64,000 nucleotides of DNA. Origin: Stutzerimonas stutzeri. Lineage in GTDB: Bacteria; Pseudomonadota; Gammaproteobacteria; Pseudomonadales; Pseudomonadaceae. The stretch lies in NCBI RefSeq assembly GCF_000952685.1, contig NZ_JYHV01000037.1, positions 434,001 through 498,000 of the forward strand. The letters are read 5' to 3'. The translations under genes were made by a program, and so were the position numbers. Shown in pieces: positions 19,974 to 32,527 of the stretch. The notes beneath the pieces were generated by a model. The model had not been told where the DNA came from. It did no database searches and worked only from the letters and a program-made list of their open reading frames with translations. Numbering within the stretch: the first letter of the stretch is position 1; the number at the start of each line of letters is the position of its first letter.

Positions 19974-19975
19974 CG

Positions 19976-20755
19976 TCAGGGCTGCACCGCGAGCGCTGCG
20001 AGCAGCGCCGCGGTTTCCGCGTCCGGCTCGCCATCGAAGCGCGTCGGACGGTATTTCATCTGAAACGCCGCAATCACATTACGGGTTTCCAGATCCAGAT
20101 GGCCGTGTTCCGGCACCTTGTAGCCCTGCCTGGCGAGCTGCACCTGGAACCAGGCGACGTCCGGTAGCTGCTGCGCGAACAAGGAGCGTTGACGCTCGAC
20201 GGTCGCGGCGTCCGGCCAAGCTATCAGCCCTGCGTCGGCCAGGCGCTTCCAAGGAAACAGCGGACCGGGATCGACCTTGCGCTGCGGCGCGATGTCGCTG
20301 TGACCGATGACGGCGCCAGGCTTGAGCCCGTGGCGCTGCATGATGTCCTTGAGTAGCACGATCAGCGCATCGATCTGCTGCTCGGAATAGGGGTACCAGA
20401 GCCGCCGCCCCTGTGCGTCTTCGATATAGCCTCGATTGACCAACTCGATACCGATAGAGCTGGAATTGAGCCAGGTCCGACCGTTCCACTGGCTCTCCCC
20501 GGCATGCCAGGCACGGCGATTCTCGTCCACCAGCCGATAGATCGTCGCAGGCGCCTCACCGATCAGGTAATGGCTGCTGACATCATTTCCCTTGAGAATC
20601 TCGAGCGAGCGCGACAGGTCACTGGACGTGTAGTGCAAGACGATAAACTGAGCCCGGCTGTCTTGGCCCAGAGACGTATAGCGGGTATCGATACGTGGCC
20701 CACTGGCGCAGCCCGCGAGCAGCACGGCTAACGCGGCGAGGATCAAGGCTTTCAT
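19976..20755 (-). CDS. ampDh2: N-acetylmuramoyl-L-alanine amidase, lipoprotein AmpDh2/AmiD type
   Basis: Outer-membrane-anchored zinc amidase, 259 residues, that cleaves the MurNAc-L-Ala bond of peptidoglycan or anhydro-muropeptides. A lipobox LAGC places the lipidated cysteine at residue 16. The Amidase_2 domain (about 35-180) shows FIVLHYTSSD, VSSHYLI, SIGIELVNRG and GHSDIAPQRKVDPG, supplying the zinc-binding His residues and the catalytic acid. A C-terminal peptidoglycan-binding domain follows (about 195-255). In Pseudomonas, AmpD paralogues control beta-lactamase induction through muropeptide recycling. Confidence 0.92.
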   Translation of the reverse strand: MKALILAALAVLLAGCASGPRIDTRYTSLGQDSRAQFIVLHYTSSDLSRSLEILKGNDVSSHYLIGEAPATIYRLVDENRRAWHAGESQWNGRTWLNSSSIGIELVNRGYIEDAQGRRLWYPYSEQQIDALIVLLKDIMQRHGLKPGAVIGHSDIAPQRKVDPGPLFPWKRLADAGLIAWPDAATVERQRSLFAQQLPDVAWFQVQLARQGYKVPEHGHLDLETRNVIAAFQMKYRPTRFDGEPDAETAALLAALAVQP

Positions 20756-20897
20756 TCGGTACCCCTGGTCGACAACGATATGACGCAGATTTCAGCTTGG
20801 GTCGAGCGGTCAGCCGCCCGCAGGACAGCGCCGAGAAGTGACGCAGAACAAGACGGAGGATTATACCGAGGTGACCTGGATGCTCCAGTGCGACCGG

Positions 20898-22751
20898 TCA
20901 GTCCGCTTCGATACGGTTGCGGCCGGCATCTTTAGCCCGGTAAAGCGCTCGGTCGGCGCGCTCGAATACTTGTCCGGCGCTGTCGGTCGCGGCGAAACGA
21001 GAAATCCCGCCCGATAGCGTCACCTGGATACGCGCGCCCTTGAAGTGGAACGGACAATCCTGAATGCCCGAGCGCAGGCTATCGAGCAACTGTTGCCCCG
21101 CTTCGAGCGGCGTCTCTGGAAGCAACAAGGCGAACTCTTCGCCGCCGAAGCGGGCGATGAAGTCAGTCTTGCGCAGCCGTTTGCGCAACTCGTTGGCAAT
21201 GATCTTCAGTACCCGATCGCCGGCTAGGTGGCCAAAACTGTCGTTGATACGCTTGAAATGGTCCACATCGAGCACCGCCAGCAGCAGTTGGCCGCCATAG
21301 CGCTGCTGGCGCGCCACCTCCAGTTCCAGACGCTCGTCCCAGCCGGCGCGATTCGGCAGCTCGGTCAGCGGGTCCCGCAAGGCTTTCTGTCGTTGCTCTT
21401 CGAGATGCTCGCGCATCCCGGCCGCAGATTGCTCCAGACTCGCGACACGTCCGATCAGAGTGCCGAGTCGCTCACTCAACTGCTGCTCGTGCTCACTGCG
21501 CTGGCGCTGGTAAATGTCGACTGTCTCCAACAGTCCATCCAGGCGGGTCTGAACCGCCTGCTTCAGAGTCGGCAGATCCTTGGCTTCGAGCATGCTGCTC
21601 TGCAGCCCGCCCACCTGCTGGCGCAGCTCTTCATCCAGGGCGAGGGCCGTTTCCTTGCTCTGCACGTGTCCTTCTCGCGCCGCGCTGAGGCTCTCCTGCA
21701 TCGTAGCCAGGCGTTCGTTCAGCAGTTTCAGGTAGCTCTCGAATTCACGCTGCCCCTGGTCGGCCACGGCGAGCATCAGCTGGGCCAGGTCATCCAGCAC
21801 CGGCACCAGCTCATACCAGTTCAGACCCTGTTCTATCCGCTCACGCAGGCCCTGCGCCTGAGGCTGCTGGTGCTCGGGTAGCTGCAGATCATCGAGCAGG
21901 CCGACCAGGGTCGACTCGACACGTTCGGCAATGGCGCTATAGGCCTGCTCCGGCGAGGGAGGCAAAAGATACGGATCGCTCTCCTGCACCGCCGGGGGTG
22001 CTGCTGATCCTGCCGGGATAGCTTCCACTTCGGAATCCCGTGGCGCGATATCAACGGCCTCGCGAGGCACTTCAGCCTCCGTCATGGCGGAAACTTCGTC
22101 CACCACCTGCCGCGCCTGCTCAGCCGTTACATGCAGCTCCCTAGCGTCCAGTTCCGAACGCGAGCCATTGGTTTCCGCCACGGATGGTAACGATTCACCG
22201 GCAACATCCGACGCCGCCTCGGCGGTGCGTTCTCGCTGGCCAAACAAGCGACTCAGCAGGCCCGCCGAAGGTGGCGCACCCGTCGTCTGCGCAGCCAGTA
22301 CCTGACGCTGGAGTTCACCAAACTCGCTCAACAGGCCGGGCAGTTCGCGCGATTGGGCGGCGCGATCACCGATCTGGCGCGAGAACTTTTTCAATGGGCC
22401 ACGGATTTCACTGGGCAGCGGCAATTCAAGCAGCTGCGCGGCCAGCCGATCGAACGCCTCGGTCAGCCGCTTGAGTCGTTCCTGCTTGCTGCGCTCCGTA
22501 TCCAGTACCGCTCGTTCGAGCCGCGGGACCAGGGCACCCAACCGATCATCCTGTACATCGTCACGCAGCACCTCACGCAGTTCGCGCATGCATTGCTCGA
22601 CGGCTGGGTCGGCACCATCTACGGCAAAACTGCTGCGTACCAGGCTACGACGCAGCAGATCGAGTCGCGTATTCCAACGCTTTTCTAGCTGCTCCTGCTG
22701 CTCCAGCGAGTGCAGGTATTTTTCCTTCCAGCGCAGTGCTTCATCGCTCAT
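20898..22751 (-). CDS. dgcH: Diguanylate cyclase DgcH-like
   Basis: Cytoplasmic c-di-GMP synthase, 617 residues. No transmembrane segment is evident. The long N-terminal part (about 1-440) is largely charged and helical with probable coiled coils, plus a Pro/Ala/Glu-rich linker around 190-270. The C-terminal GGDEF domain (about 450-615) has GGEEF with an RKTD I-site five residues before it. The position between ampDh2 and the endonuclease-like gene plus dsbA corresponds to P. aeruginosa PA5487 (dgcH) as I recall, hence the name. Its start overlaps the upstream endonuclease-like gene by four bases, so both come from one transcript. Confidence 0.85.
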   Translation of the reverse strand: MSDEALRWKEKYLHSLEQQEQLEKRWNTRLDLLRRSLVRSSFAVDGADPAVEQCMRELREVLRDDVQDDRLGALVPRLERAVLDTERSKQERLKRLTEAFDRLAAQLLELPLPSEIRGPLKKFSRQIGDRAAQSRELPGLLSEFGELQRQVLAAQTTGAPPSAGLLSRLFGQRERTAEAASDVAGESLPSVAETNGSRSELDARELHVTAEQARQVVDEVSAMTEAEVPREAVDIAPRDSEVEAIPAGSAAPPAVQESDPYLLPPSPEQAYSAIAERVESTLVGLLDDLQLPEHQQPQAQGLRERIEQGLNWYELVPVLDDLAQLMLAVADQGQREFESYLKLLNERLATMQESLSAAREGHVQSKETALALDEELRQQVGGLQSSMLEAKDLPTLKQAVQTRLDGLLETVDIYQRQRSEHEQQLSERLGTLIGRVASLEQSAAGMREHLEEQRQKALRDPLTELPNRAGWDERLELEVARQQRYGGQLLLAVLDVDHFKRINDSFGHLAGDRVLKIIANELRKRLRKTDFIARFGGEEFALLLPETPLEAGQQLLDSLRSGIQDCPFHFKGARIQVTLSGGISRFAATDSAGQVFERADRALYRAKDAGRNRIEAD

Positions 22752-23617
22752 TCCGATGCACTCGCCGCGACCGGCAACATATCGCCACGCAACGCATCGG
22801 GCAGACGAATCTCCACGGCGACCGGCAAATGATCGGAGCTGGCCTGCGCCAATACATCGACACGCTCGAGCGTCAGGCTCGGGCTCAGCAATATGTGATC
22901 GAGACAGCGCTGCGGACGCCAGCTGGGGAAGGTTGCCTGGATCTGCGGCGCTTGCAGGCCGAGGTCACGTAGTGGTGAATGCTCGAGCAAGTCGCTGGCA
23001 TGAGTATTCATGTCGCCCATCAGGACCTGATGACGGTAGCCACCGATCAACTCGCGAATGTAAGCCAGTTGGCGCGTTCTGACGCCGCCACCCAGGGCCA
23101 GGTGCATGACCACTACGACCAACGCATCCTCACCTTCACCGAAGCGCAGCAGGATGGCGCCGCGTCCAGACGGGCCGGGTAGTGGATGATCCTCCAGCCC
23201 CTGCGGCTCCAGCCGGCTGAGCACACCGTTGCTGTGTTGGGCAAAACGGCCGAGATTGCGATTCAGCTGTTGATACCAGTAAGGAAAAGCCCCGAGTTGC
23301 GCGAGCTGTTCGACCTGATTGACATAGCCGGAACGCATGCTGCCACCGTCGGCCTCCTGCAGCGCCACCAGGTCGTAATTACCAAGCAGGTCGCCAATGC
23401 GCTGGAGGTTTCCGGCCCGCCCCGGGTGCGGCAACAGGTGCTGCCAGCTTCGGGTCAGATAGTGGTGGTAGCGCTCGGTACTGATACCGACCTGGATGTT
23501 GAAGCTGAGCAGGCGCAACCGACCGTCACATGGAAGCCCGCTGGAGTCCAGACAGAGCGGATTGACATTCGCCTGGCGAGACCCGGCCAGACGCGGTGAA
23601 CTCCAACGGCGCAACAT
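22748..23617 (-). CDS. Endonuclease/exonuclease/phosphatase family protein
   Basis: 289 residues of the EEP (DNase I-like) fold. Motifs in order are LLSFNIQVG, YDLVALQEADGG with the metal-binding Glu, VVVMHLALGG, HQVLMGDMNTHAS with Asp-x-Asn, CLDHILLSP, and SSDHLPVAVEIRL with the final Asp-His pair. A full catalytic set is present. No signal peptide is obvious. The substrate (nucleic acid, phosphoinositide or other) cannot be told from sequence. It is coupled to dgcH by a 4-bp overlap and starts 5 bp after the dsbA stop. Confidence 0.88.
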   Translation of the reverse strand: MLRRWSSPRLAGSRQANVNPLCLDSSGLPCDGRLRLLSFNIQVGISTERYHHYLTRSWQHLLPHPGRAGNLQRIGDLLGNYDLVALQEADGGSMRSGYVNQVEQLAQLGAFPYWYQQLNRNLGRFAQHSNGVLSRLEPQGLEDHPLPGPSGRGAILLRFGEGEDALVVVVMHLALGGGVRTRQLAYIRELIGGYRHQVLMGDMNTHASDLLEHSPLRDLGLQAPQIQATFPSWRPQRCLDHILLSPSLTLERVDVLAQASSDHLPVAVEIRLPDALRGDMLPVAASASE

Positions 23618-23622
23618 GGGGC

Positions 23623-24252
23623 TTACCGGGCTGCGCGTTCTTTATCGATCAGAAAGTCGGCCACTTCCAGCGCACGTTGCGGACCACCCGCGGAGCCGAT
23701 GTCAAAACGGTACTTACCGTTGACGATCATCACCGGCACTCCAGTGATTTGGTAGGCCATGGCCAGCTTCTTCGCCTGCTCGGCACGGCTCTTCACACCG
23801 AACGAGTTGTAGGCCTTCAGAAACGCCTCAGAATCTACCCCCTGCCCCGCCAGGAACTCGGCCATTTTCTCAGGCGTTTCCAGCTTGTTGCCGTCGCGGT
23901 GATAGGCGTTGAAAACTGCGTCATGAACCTTCTGCTCGACACCCATCGACTCGAGGGCCAGGAACATCTGGCCATGCACGTTCCAAACGCCGCCGAACAT
24001 GGCCGGAATACGCTTGAAGTCCACATCATCGGGCAGCTGCGCAACCCACGGATTGATCGTCGGCTCGAATTGATAGCAATGCGGGCAGCCGTACCAGAAC
24101 AGCTCGACCACCTCGATCTTGCCTGGCTCGGCCACGGGCACTGGCGTCTTGAGTTCGACATACTCCTTGCCCGCCTGGAAATCCGCCGCGTGAGCGGCCA
24201 AGCCGAACAAGCTGGCGGTGACAAGAACGGCACTGAGAACGAGTTTACGCAT
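23623..24252 (-). CDS. dsbA: Thiol:disulfide interchange protein DsbA
   Basis: Periplasmic oxidant that introduces disulfides into exported proteins, 209 residues. The signal peptide ends AAHA (about 1-22). The active site CPHC is at residues 56-59 inside WYGCPHCYQFEP, and the cis-Pro loop is TGVPVMIVNGKYR. ATG at 24252 has AAGGAG 6 bases before it; the longer frame (to 24357) is rejected. It lies downstream of the cytochrome c4 gene, separated by a terminator, and probably co-transcribed with the endonuclease-like gene. Confidence 0.95.
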   Translation of the reverse strand: MRKLVLSAVLVTASLFGLAAHAADFQAGKEYVELKTPVPVAEPGKIEVVELFWYGCPHCYQFEPTINPWVAQLPDDVDFKRIPAMFGGVWNVHGQMFLALESMGVEQKVHDAVFNAYHRDGNKLETPEKMAEFLAGQGVDSEAFLKAYNSFGVKSRAEQAKKLAMAYQITGVPVMIVNGKYRFDIGSAGGPQRALEVADFLIDKERAAR

Positions 24253-24367
24253 GATGACTCCTTGGCTTTGAGCGGCTGACCGACAGCGCCACAGGCTGCA
24301 GCAAATCATCTTTGCTCGCCAGCGCTTTTCGACGCTTTTCAATATCTTGACAATCATTGTAGCGATG

Positions 24368-24408
24368 CCAAAAACAAAAAAGGCGTTCAGGTTCGCGACC
24401 TGAACGCC
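24368..24408 (-). terminator. Rho-independent terminator of the cytochrome c4 gene
   Basis: GGCGTTCAGGT and ACCTGAACGCC form an 11-bp perfect stem with loop TCGCG. Read leftward it is followed by TTTTTTGTTTTT. It lies 27 bp after the cytochrome c4 stop. Confidence 0.93.
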
Positions 24409-24434
24409 CTCCTTATCGGCCGTAGCCGATGCTG

Positions 24435-25067
24435 TCAGTGCAGACCCTGAATGTAACTCGACAGGGCTTCAATATCCTTGTTGCTCAGCTTGGACGCGAT
24501 GGTCCGCATGATCGCCGCATCGCCATCGTTGGTGCGGTTGCCTTCGCGGAAGTCGGTCAACTGCTTGGCGGTGTAAGCCGCATGTTGGCCGCCCAGATGC
24601 GGGAAGCCCGCCAGGTTGTTACCCACGCCATCCGGCGAGTGGCAGCCGGTGCAGGCCGGCATGCCATCTTCAACCTTGCCACCACGGAAAAGCTTCTCGC
24701 CGCGGGCAACCAGCGCCGGATCCGCCATGCCGACGGTCACCTTCTGGCTGGCGAAGTAGGCGGCGATGTCCTGAAGATCCTGATCGCTGTACGGCTCTAG
24801 CATGCCGGTCATTTCCAGTACCTTGCGGCCAACACCAGGCTCGGCGGTAGGGCTGCTGCCGGCCTTGATGTCCTGCAGCTGCTTGAACAGATAGCGCTCG
24901 CCTTGGCCTGCCAGTTTAGGGAAGTTCGGTGCGGCGCTGTTGCCATCGGCACCGTGGCAGGCGCCACAAACTGCAACCTTCTCCTTACCGGCTTCGGCAT
25001 TTCCAGCCGCTTGGGCGATACCGGTGATGCCAAGGGTCAACAGCAGACTCACGAGTACTTTGTTCAT
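24435..25067 (-). CDS. cc4: Diheme cytochrome c4
   Basis: Periplasmic or membrane-associated electron carrier to cbb3-type terminal oxidases, 210 residues. The signal peptide is residues 1-20 (ending AQA), leaving a 190-residue mature form. Two c-type heme sites are present, CGACH (34-38) and CTGCH (139-143), one per domain. Candidate axial methionines are in VLEMTGML and AAIMRTIA. It ends NKDIEALSSYIQGLH, as in the characterised P. stutzeri cytochrome c4. I chose ATG 25067 so the signal peptide is well formed; an in-frame TTG four codons earlier is possible. Confidence 0.95.
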   Translation of the reverse strand: MNKVLVSLLLTLGITGIAQAAGNAEAGKEKVAVCGACHGADGNSAAPNFPKLAGQGERYLFKQLQDIKAGSSPTAEPGVGRKVLEMTGMLEPYSDQDLQDIAAYFASQKVTVGMADPALVARGEKLFRGGKVEDGMPACTGCHSPDGVGNNLAGFPHLGGQHAAYTAKQLTDFREGNRTNDGDAAIMRTIASKLSNKDIEALSSYIQGLH

Positions 25068-25329
25068 CAGCTCATCCAACTACGGCTAAAGGGGTTTAAA
25101 GAAATCTTATTCGGCAAGCCGACCGCTGGGGTCATGGCCCGCTCGTTAAAAGTGGCGCCTGATCCAGCACCCGAACGGCCTGCCGACGTGCCCTTCATGA
25201 CAGCCGGAGGAACCGTGGTACAGGGCGGTTTTAAGACCAAAGCGCACACAAAATCTGCGGCATTATATACTGGCGCTCTTGAAACGGAAATGAACCATTG
25301 CCGCACCCCGCGCACTCACCGGAAAGCCC

Positions 25330-25971
25330 ATGCTCCCCAAAAACCCGATTCTCGGCCTCTGCCAGCAAGCCACGTTCATGACCAGCGCCGCCAAGGTCGA
25401 TCAATGCCCGGCTGACGAGGGCCTTGAAGTCGCTTTCGCCGGCCGGTCGAATGCGGGCAAGTCCAGCGCGCTGAACACGCTCACCCACGCCAGCCTCGCT
25501 CGTACTTCGAAGACGCCGGGTCGTACCCAGCTGCTCAACTTCTTCCGCCTCGATGATGATCACCGCCTGGTCGATCTTCCCGGCTATGGTTACGCCAAGG
25601 TGCCTATCCCGTTGAAGCAGCATTGGCAACGTCACCTCGAGGCGTATCTGAGCAGCCGCGAGAGCCTCGCCGGCGTATTCCTGATGATGGACATCCGCCA
25701 CCCCCTGACCGAGTTCGACCGGATGATGCTCGACTGGTCGAGCGCCAGCGAGATGCCGCTGCATATCCTGCTGACCAAGTCGGACAAGCTCGCCTTCGGT
25801 GCGGCGAAAAACGCCCTGCTGGCGATCCAGCGAGACATTCGCAAGGGCTGGGGAGATGGGGTCAGCGTGCAATTATTCTCAGCGCCCAAGCGGCAGGGCG
25901 TGGAAGAAGCGCAGCTGAAACTGGCTGAACTGCTTGGAATGCTGGAAGAAGACGCAGAAGCACAAGGCTGA
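25330..25971 (+). CDS. engB: Ribosome biogenesis GTP-binding protein EngB (YihA/YsxC)
   Basis: Essential-type GTPase that helps assemble the 50S subunit, 213 residues. G motifs are G1 GRSNAGKSS (38-46), a G2 Thr in SKTPGRTQ, G3 [10 protein letters not shown]4 TKSD and G5 LFSAPK. It is divergent from the cytochrome c4 gene across about 260 bp. In relatives the next gene is polA, but here gcvP follows in convergent orientation with a 97-bp gap, so this is a gene-order junction. Confidence 0.95.
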   Translation: MLPKNPILGLCQQATFMTSAAKVDQCPADEGLEVAFAGRSNAGKSSALNTLTHASLARTSKTPGRTQLLNFFRLDDDHRLVDLPGYGYAKVPIPLKQHWQRHLEAYLSSRESLAGVFLMMDIRHPLTEFDRMMLDWSSASEMPLHILLTKSDKLAFGAAKNALLAIQRDIRKGWGDGVSVQLFSAPKRQGVEEAQLKLAELLGMLEEDAEAQG

Positions 25972-26068
25972 CGCTGCAACAGCGCCGCAGAGCGGATCAC
26001 GTTTAACGATCCACCCTGCGGAATTGCGGCGGATGCAAGAAAGCGGCATCCGCCTACACCGCGGCAGT

Positions 26069-28945
<2,877 letters not shown>

Positions 28946-28958
28946 CACTGCTCTCTCG

Positions 28959-28987
28959 AAAAAGGAAAGCCCCGACACACAGGCTTT
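28959..28987 (-). terminator. Terminator-like hairpin between gcvH and gcvP
   Basis: Read leftward, AAAGCC-TGTGTGTCGG-GGCTTT is followed by CCTTTTT and ends only 13 bases before the gcvP ATG. An additional AAAAAGCC about 45 bases upstream could also pair with the same GGCTTT, so two exclusive foldings are possible. It is either a simple partial terminator or an attenuator. Confidence 0.6.
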
Positions 28988-29050
28988 TGTGAAACCGATG
29001 TGATCGATTCTCACACACCTGCATCGCGAGGCTTTTTGTTAGGGGACCGC

Positions 29051-29440
29051 TTAGGCTTCGGCGTCGCAGGAGGCCTTGTAACCCGCTGCGTCGAGCAGCT
29101 TGTCCAGTTCAGAAGCGTCGTTCGGCTGGAGCCGGAAGAACCAGCTGCCATAGGGCTCGCTGTTGACCATCTCCGGTGAGTCGGTGAGCTGCTCGTTGAC
29201 CGCGACCACTTCTCCGGAAATCGGCGCGTAAATGTCCGAAGCGGCCTTTACCGACTCCACCACGCCTGCCTGCTGGCCGGCGGTGAGTTGCTGGCCGATC
29301 TCCGGCAGTTCCACATACACCACATCACCCAGGGCTTCCTGGGCGTGATCGGAGATGCCGACGGTTACACTGCCGTCCGCTTCGAGGCGAGCCCACTCGT
29401 GGCTGGCGGCGTAACGCAGATCGCTGGGGATGTCGCTCAT
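29051..29440 (-). CDS. gcvH: Glycine cleavage system H protein
   Basis: Lipoyl carrier of the glycine cleavage system, 129 residues, shuttling aminomethyl between GcvP and GcvT. The lipoylated residue is Lys65 in [11 protein letters not shown]. The N-terminus [11 protein letters not shown] and the loop [13 protein letters not shown] are standard. It lies 81 bp after gcvT on the same strand and 105 bp before gcvP. Confidence 0.97.
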   Translation of the reverse strand: MSDIPSDLRYAASHEWARLEADGSVTVGISDHAQEALGDVVYVELPEIGQQLTAGQQAGVVESVKAASDIYAPISGEVVAVNEQLTDSPEMVNSEPYGSWFFRLQPNDASELDKLLDAAGYKASCDAEA

Positions 29441-29521
29441 TCGTATGTCCTCAAAAAAACTGTCGGTTTGCGGGCACGAAACAGGCTCGACCGCCCGCTG
29501 CTAGGAAGCAGTTGGCCGAAT

Positions 29522-30604
29522 TTACACCAGTACTTTGCCGTGACGCACGAAAGTCGGCTGCACCACGCGCACGGGATACCACTTACCACGGATCTCCACT
29601 TCGGCGCGGTCACCGGCTGCGGCCGGCACACGCGCCAGCGCGATGGCTTTGCCAAGCGTAGGCGAAAAACTGCCGCTGGTAATTTCGCCTTCGCCAACAC
29701 CATTGACCCGCACGGTCTGATGGGCACGCAGCACGCCGCGCTCTTCGAGCACCAGACCCACGAGTTTCGGCAGGTCGCTTTGTTCTTTCTGCACTTGCAG
29801 CGCCGCGCGACCGATGAAGTCACGTTCGGCCGGCTCCCAGGCCACGGTCCAGCCCATGTTGGCTTGCAGCGGCGAGACGTCTTCGGTCATGTCCTGGCCG
29901 TAGAGATTCAGGCCCGCCTCGAGGCGCAGCGTGTCACGCGCACCCAATCCGATTGGTGAAATACCGGCCCCGACCAGTTCACTGAGAAAATCGGGGGCCT
30001 GCTCGGCCGGCAGAATGATCTCCAGACCATCCTCGCCGGTATAGCCGGTGCGCCCGATGAACCAGTCCCCAGCGGCCCGGCCATGAAACGGCTTCAATTC
30101 CTGAATCAGCGCGGCCCGAGGCTGACTGACCAGCTCAGCCGTTTTGGCTCGCGCCTGCGGTCCCTGGATAGCCAGCATCGCCAGCTCGGGTCGCTCGGTC
30201 ACTTCGACGGCAAAGCCTTCCGCCTGCGCCTGCATCCAGGCCAGATCCTTATCGCGAGTGCTGGCGTTGACGACCAGGCGGTAGCCCCAGTCGGTGAGAT
30301 AAACGATAAGGTCATCGATCACGCCGCCGCGCTCATTGAGCATCGCTGTGTACAGCGCTTTACCTACCGGCCCGAGGCGGCTCACATCGTTGGCCAGCAG
30401 GCGCTGGAGATAGCTCATGGCGTCGGGGCCCGCGACGTCGACCACCGTCATGTGAGAGACGTCGAACACTCCACAATCACGTCGCACCTGGTGATGCTCC
30501 TCTACCTGGGAGCCGTAATGCAGCGGCATGTCCCAGCCGCCGAAGTCGACCATCTTGGCGCCAAGTGCGAGGTGTTGATCGTAGAGGGGAGTACGCTGAC
30601 CCAT
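29522..30604 (-). CDS. gcvT: Aminomethyltransferase, glycine cleavage T-protein
   Basis: T-protein, 360 residues, which transfers the methylene group from the H-protein to tetrahydrofolate, releasing ammonia. Key stretches are [36 protein letters not shown] and [21 protein letters not shown], which line the folate site. AAGGAG precedes ATG 30604. It is first gene of the gcvT-gcvH-gcvP unit. A TACAAT box about 90 bases upstream could be its -10. I saw no glycine-riboswitch core in the leader. Confidence 0.96.
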   Translation of the reverse strand: MGQRTPLYDQHLALGAKMVDFGGWDMPLHYGSQVEEHHQVRRDCGVFDVSHMTVVDVAGPDAMSYLQRLLANDVSRLGPVGKALYTAMLNERGGVIDDLIVYLTDWGYRLVVNASTRDKDLAWMQAQAEGFAVEVTERPELAMLAIQGPQARAKTAELVSQPRAALIQELKPFHGRAAGDWFIGRTGYTGEDGLEIILPAEQAPDFLSELVGAGISPIGLGARDTLRLEAGLNLYGQDMTEDVSPLQANMGWTVAWEPAERDFIGRAALQVQKEQSDLPKLVGLVLEERGVLRAHQTVRVNGVGEGEITSGSFSPTLGKAIALARVPAAAGDRAEVEIRGKWYPVRVVQPTFVRHGKVLV

Positions 30605-30746
30605 GGGTTTCTCCTTCCGGGCAGGTCGCCGAAGCGGCGTGGGTGAAGCTCATTAGAGTCGAGCAGACAAGCCCGACGATTTTTGAATGGCGCGCATTGT
30701 AGCCCCAAGGATGTGACAGGTCACGGTGCGGCGATGGAGCGAATGC

Positions 30747-32363
30747 TCAACCCGCTCGTCGGGCCGAACGGCGTATCAACAGGATGACCGGCAGCAGGCC
30801 CACCAGCACCAGCGTCAGCGCAGGCAGCGCAGCACGCGCCCACTCGCCTTCGCTGGTCATTTCGAAGATTCTCACCGACAGCGTGTCCCACCCGAACGGG
30901 CGCATCAACAGCGTCGCCGGCATTTCCTTCAGCACGTCGACGAATACCAGCAGTGCAGCGCTCAACGTGCCGGGCAACAGCAACGGCAGATATACCCGGA
31001 AAAACAGCGCCGGCCCGCCCACACCAAGGCTGCGCGACGCTTGCGGTAGTGAGGGGCGGATTCGCGCCAGTGCGCTTTCCAGTGGGCCGAACGCGACGGC
31101 CATGAAACGGATCAGATAAGCCAACAGCAAGGCCGCAAGGCTACCGAGCAGGAACGGCTTGCCGGCGCCGCCTAGCCATGCGGACAGAGGAATGACCAGT
31201 TCACGATCGAGATAGCTGAACGCGAGCATGATCGAAACCGCCAGCACCGAACCCGGCAGCGCATAGCCCAGGTTTGCCAACCCAACAGCTGTCTTCACCG
31301 TGCGTACCGGTGCCTGGCGCCGGGCAAAGGCCAGCAGCAACGCCACCGCGACCGTGATAAAGGCCGCCAGGCCTCCCAGGTAGAGCGTATGCAGAATCAA
31401 CCCGGTATATCGCTCATCGAGATCGAATCGCCCACGCTGCCAGAGCCACACCAGCAGCTGCAGCACCGGAACGACGAAGGCGCAGAGAAACACCAGGCCG
31501 CACCAACTGCTGGCGGCGAGCGCCTTGAATCCATGTAGTCGATAGAGCACAGCCGAGCGAGCCCGGTCATTGGCGGGTCTGGCCGCACCGCGCGCACGGC
31601 GTTCGCCGTAGAGCACCAGCATCACCGCCAGCAGCAACAGGCTGGCCAACTGAGTCGCGCTGGTGAGGCTGAAGAACCCGTACCAGGTCTTGTAGATGGC
31701 GGTGGTGAAAGTATCGAAGTTGAATACCGCGACAGCTCCGAAATCGGCCAGCGTTTCCATCAATGCCAAGGCCAGCCCGGCGCCGATTGCCGGCCGCGCC
31801 ATCGGCAATGCCACGCTCCAGAACGCTCGCCAGGGCGACTGCCCGAGGACTCGCGCCGCCTCCATCAATCCCTTGCCCTGGGCGATGAATGCCGAGCGCG
31901 CCAAGAGATACACGTAGGGGTAGAAGACTAGGACCAAAACGATGATCACCCCGCCGGTGGAACGGACCCGAGGAAAGCGTACCCCGCTGCCGAACCACTC
32001 GCGTGCCAACGTCTGAACCGGGCCGGCGAAATCCAGCAGGCCGATGAAGACGAATGCCAGCACGTAGGCGGGAATCGCGAAGGGCAACATCAGCGCCCAG
32101 TCAAGCCAGCGCCGCCCCGGAAATTCGCACAACGAAGTCAGCCACGCCAGGCTGACCCCAAGCACCGTCACCCCTACGCCGACACCCAGGACCAGCGTCA
32201 GCGTGTTGCCAAGCAGTCGTGGCATCTGGGTTTGCCAGAGGTGCGACCAAATGCCCGTGTCGATGTCGCCCCAGCTGAACAGCAGGACGCTAAGCGGCAG
32301 CAATACCAGCGCGGCGACGGCGAGGGAGATAGGGTACCAACGGTGCTCGACAGGGTGGGACAC
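30747..32363 (-). CDS. Iron(III) ABC transporter permease (FbpB/SfuB type)
   Basis: Inner-membrane permease, 538 residues, with two fused six-helix BPD_transp_1 halves. EAA-type loops are visible: EAARVLGQSPWRAFWSVALP in the first half and QASRSLGVGGPALFFRVYLP in the second. It begins with GTG at 32363 preceded by GAGG. The upstream gene encodes the binding protein. No ATP-binding subunit (FbpC) is nearby, so the energising ATPase must be elsewhere. A hairpin with a T-run separates the two genes and probably lowers permease expression. Confidence 0.92.
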   Translation of the reverse strand: MSHPVEHRWYPISLAVAALVLLPLSVLLFSWGDIDTGIWSHLWQTQMPRLLGNTLTLVLGVGVGVTVLGVSLAWLTSLCEFPGRRWLDWALMLPFAIPAYVLAFVFIGLLDFAGPVQTLAREWFGSGVRFPRVRSTGGVIIVLVLVFYPYVYLLARSAFIAQGKGLMEAARVLGQSPWRAFWSVALPMARPAIGAGLALALMETLADFGAVAVFNFDTFTTAIYKTWYGFFSLTSATQLASLLLLAVMLVLYGERRARGAARPANDRARSAVLYRLHGFKALAASSWCGLVFLCAFVVPVLQLLVWLWQRGRFDLDERYTGLILHTLYLGGLAAFITVAVALLLAFARRQAPVRTVKTAVGLANLGYALPGSVLAVSIMLAFSYLDRELVIPLSAWLGGAGKPFLLGSLAALLLAYLIRFMAVAFGPLESALARIRPSLPQASRSLGVGGPALFFRVYLPLLLPGTLSAALLVFVDVLKEMPATLLMRPFGWDTLSVRIFEMTSEGEWARAALPALTLVLVGLLPVILLIRRSARRAG

Positions 32364-32378
32364 TCAGGCCTCGGAAGC

Positions 32379-32414
32379 AAAAATGACAACGCCCCCGGAG
32401 CATGCCGGGGGCGT
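32379..32414 (-). terminator. Attenuating terminator between iron-binding protein and permease genes
   Basis: A 10-bp perfect stem ACGCCCCCGG/CCGGGGGCGT with a 6-nt loop is followed, leftward, by TGTCATTTTT. It ends 16 bases before the permease GTG start, consistent with partial termination giving more binding protein than permease. Confidence 0.75.
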
Positions 32415-32527
32415 CGAGTATAACGACAGCGATAGCTGTAAGCAGTGTGACGCCGAGACCGAGAAGCCGAAGCCTTTCTTTGCCCGGCGCCGTGATATGA
32501 AACCTGCTTGCAGCTCGCCGCAGCCGA

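Noticed and set aside
30605..30720. Possible glycine riboswitch ahead of gcvT
   Set aside because: The leader lacks the conserved paired-aptamer core sequences that I know for this class; only a promoter-like TACAAT and a ribosome site were seen.
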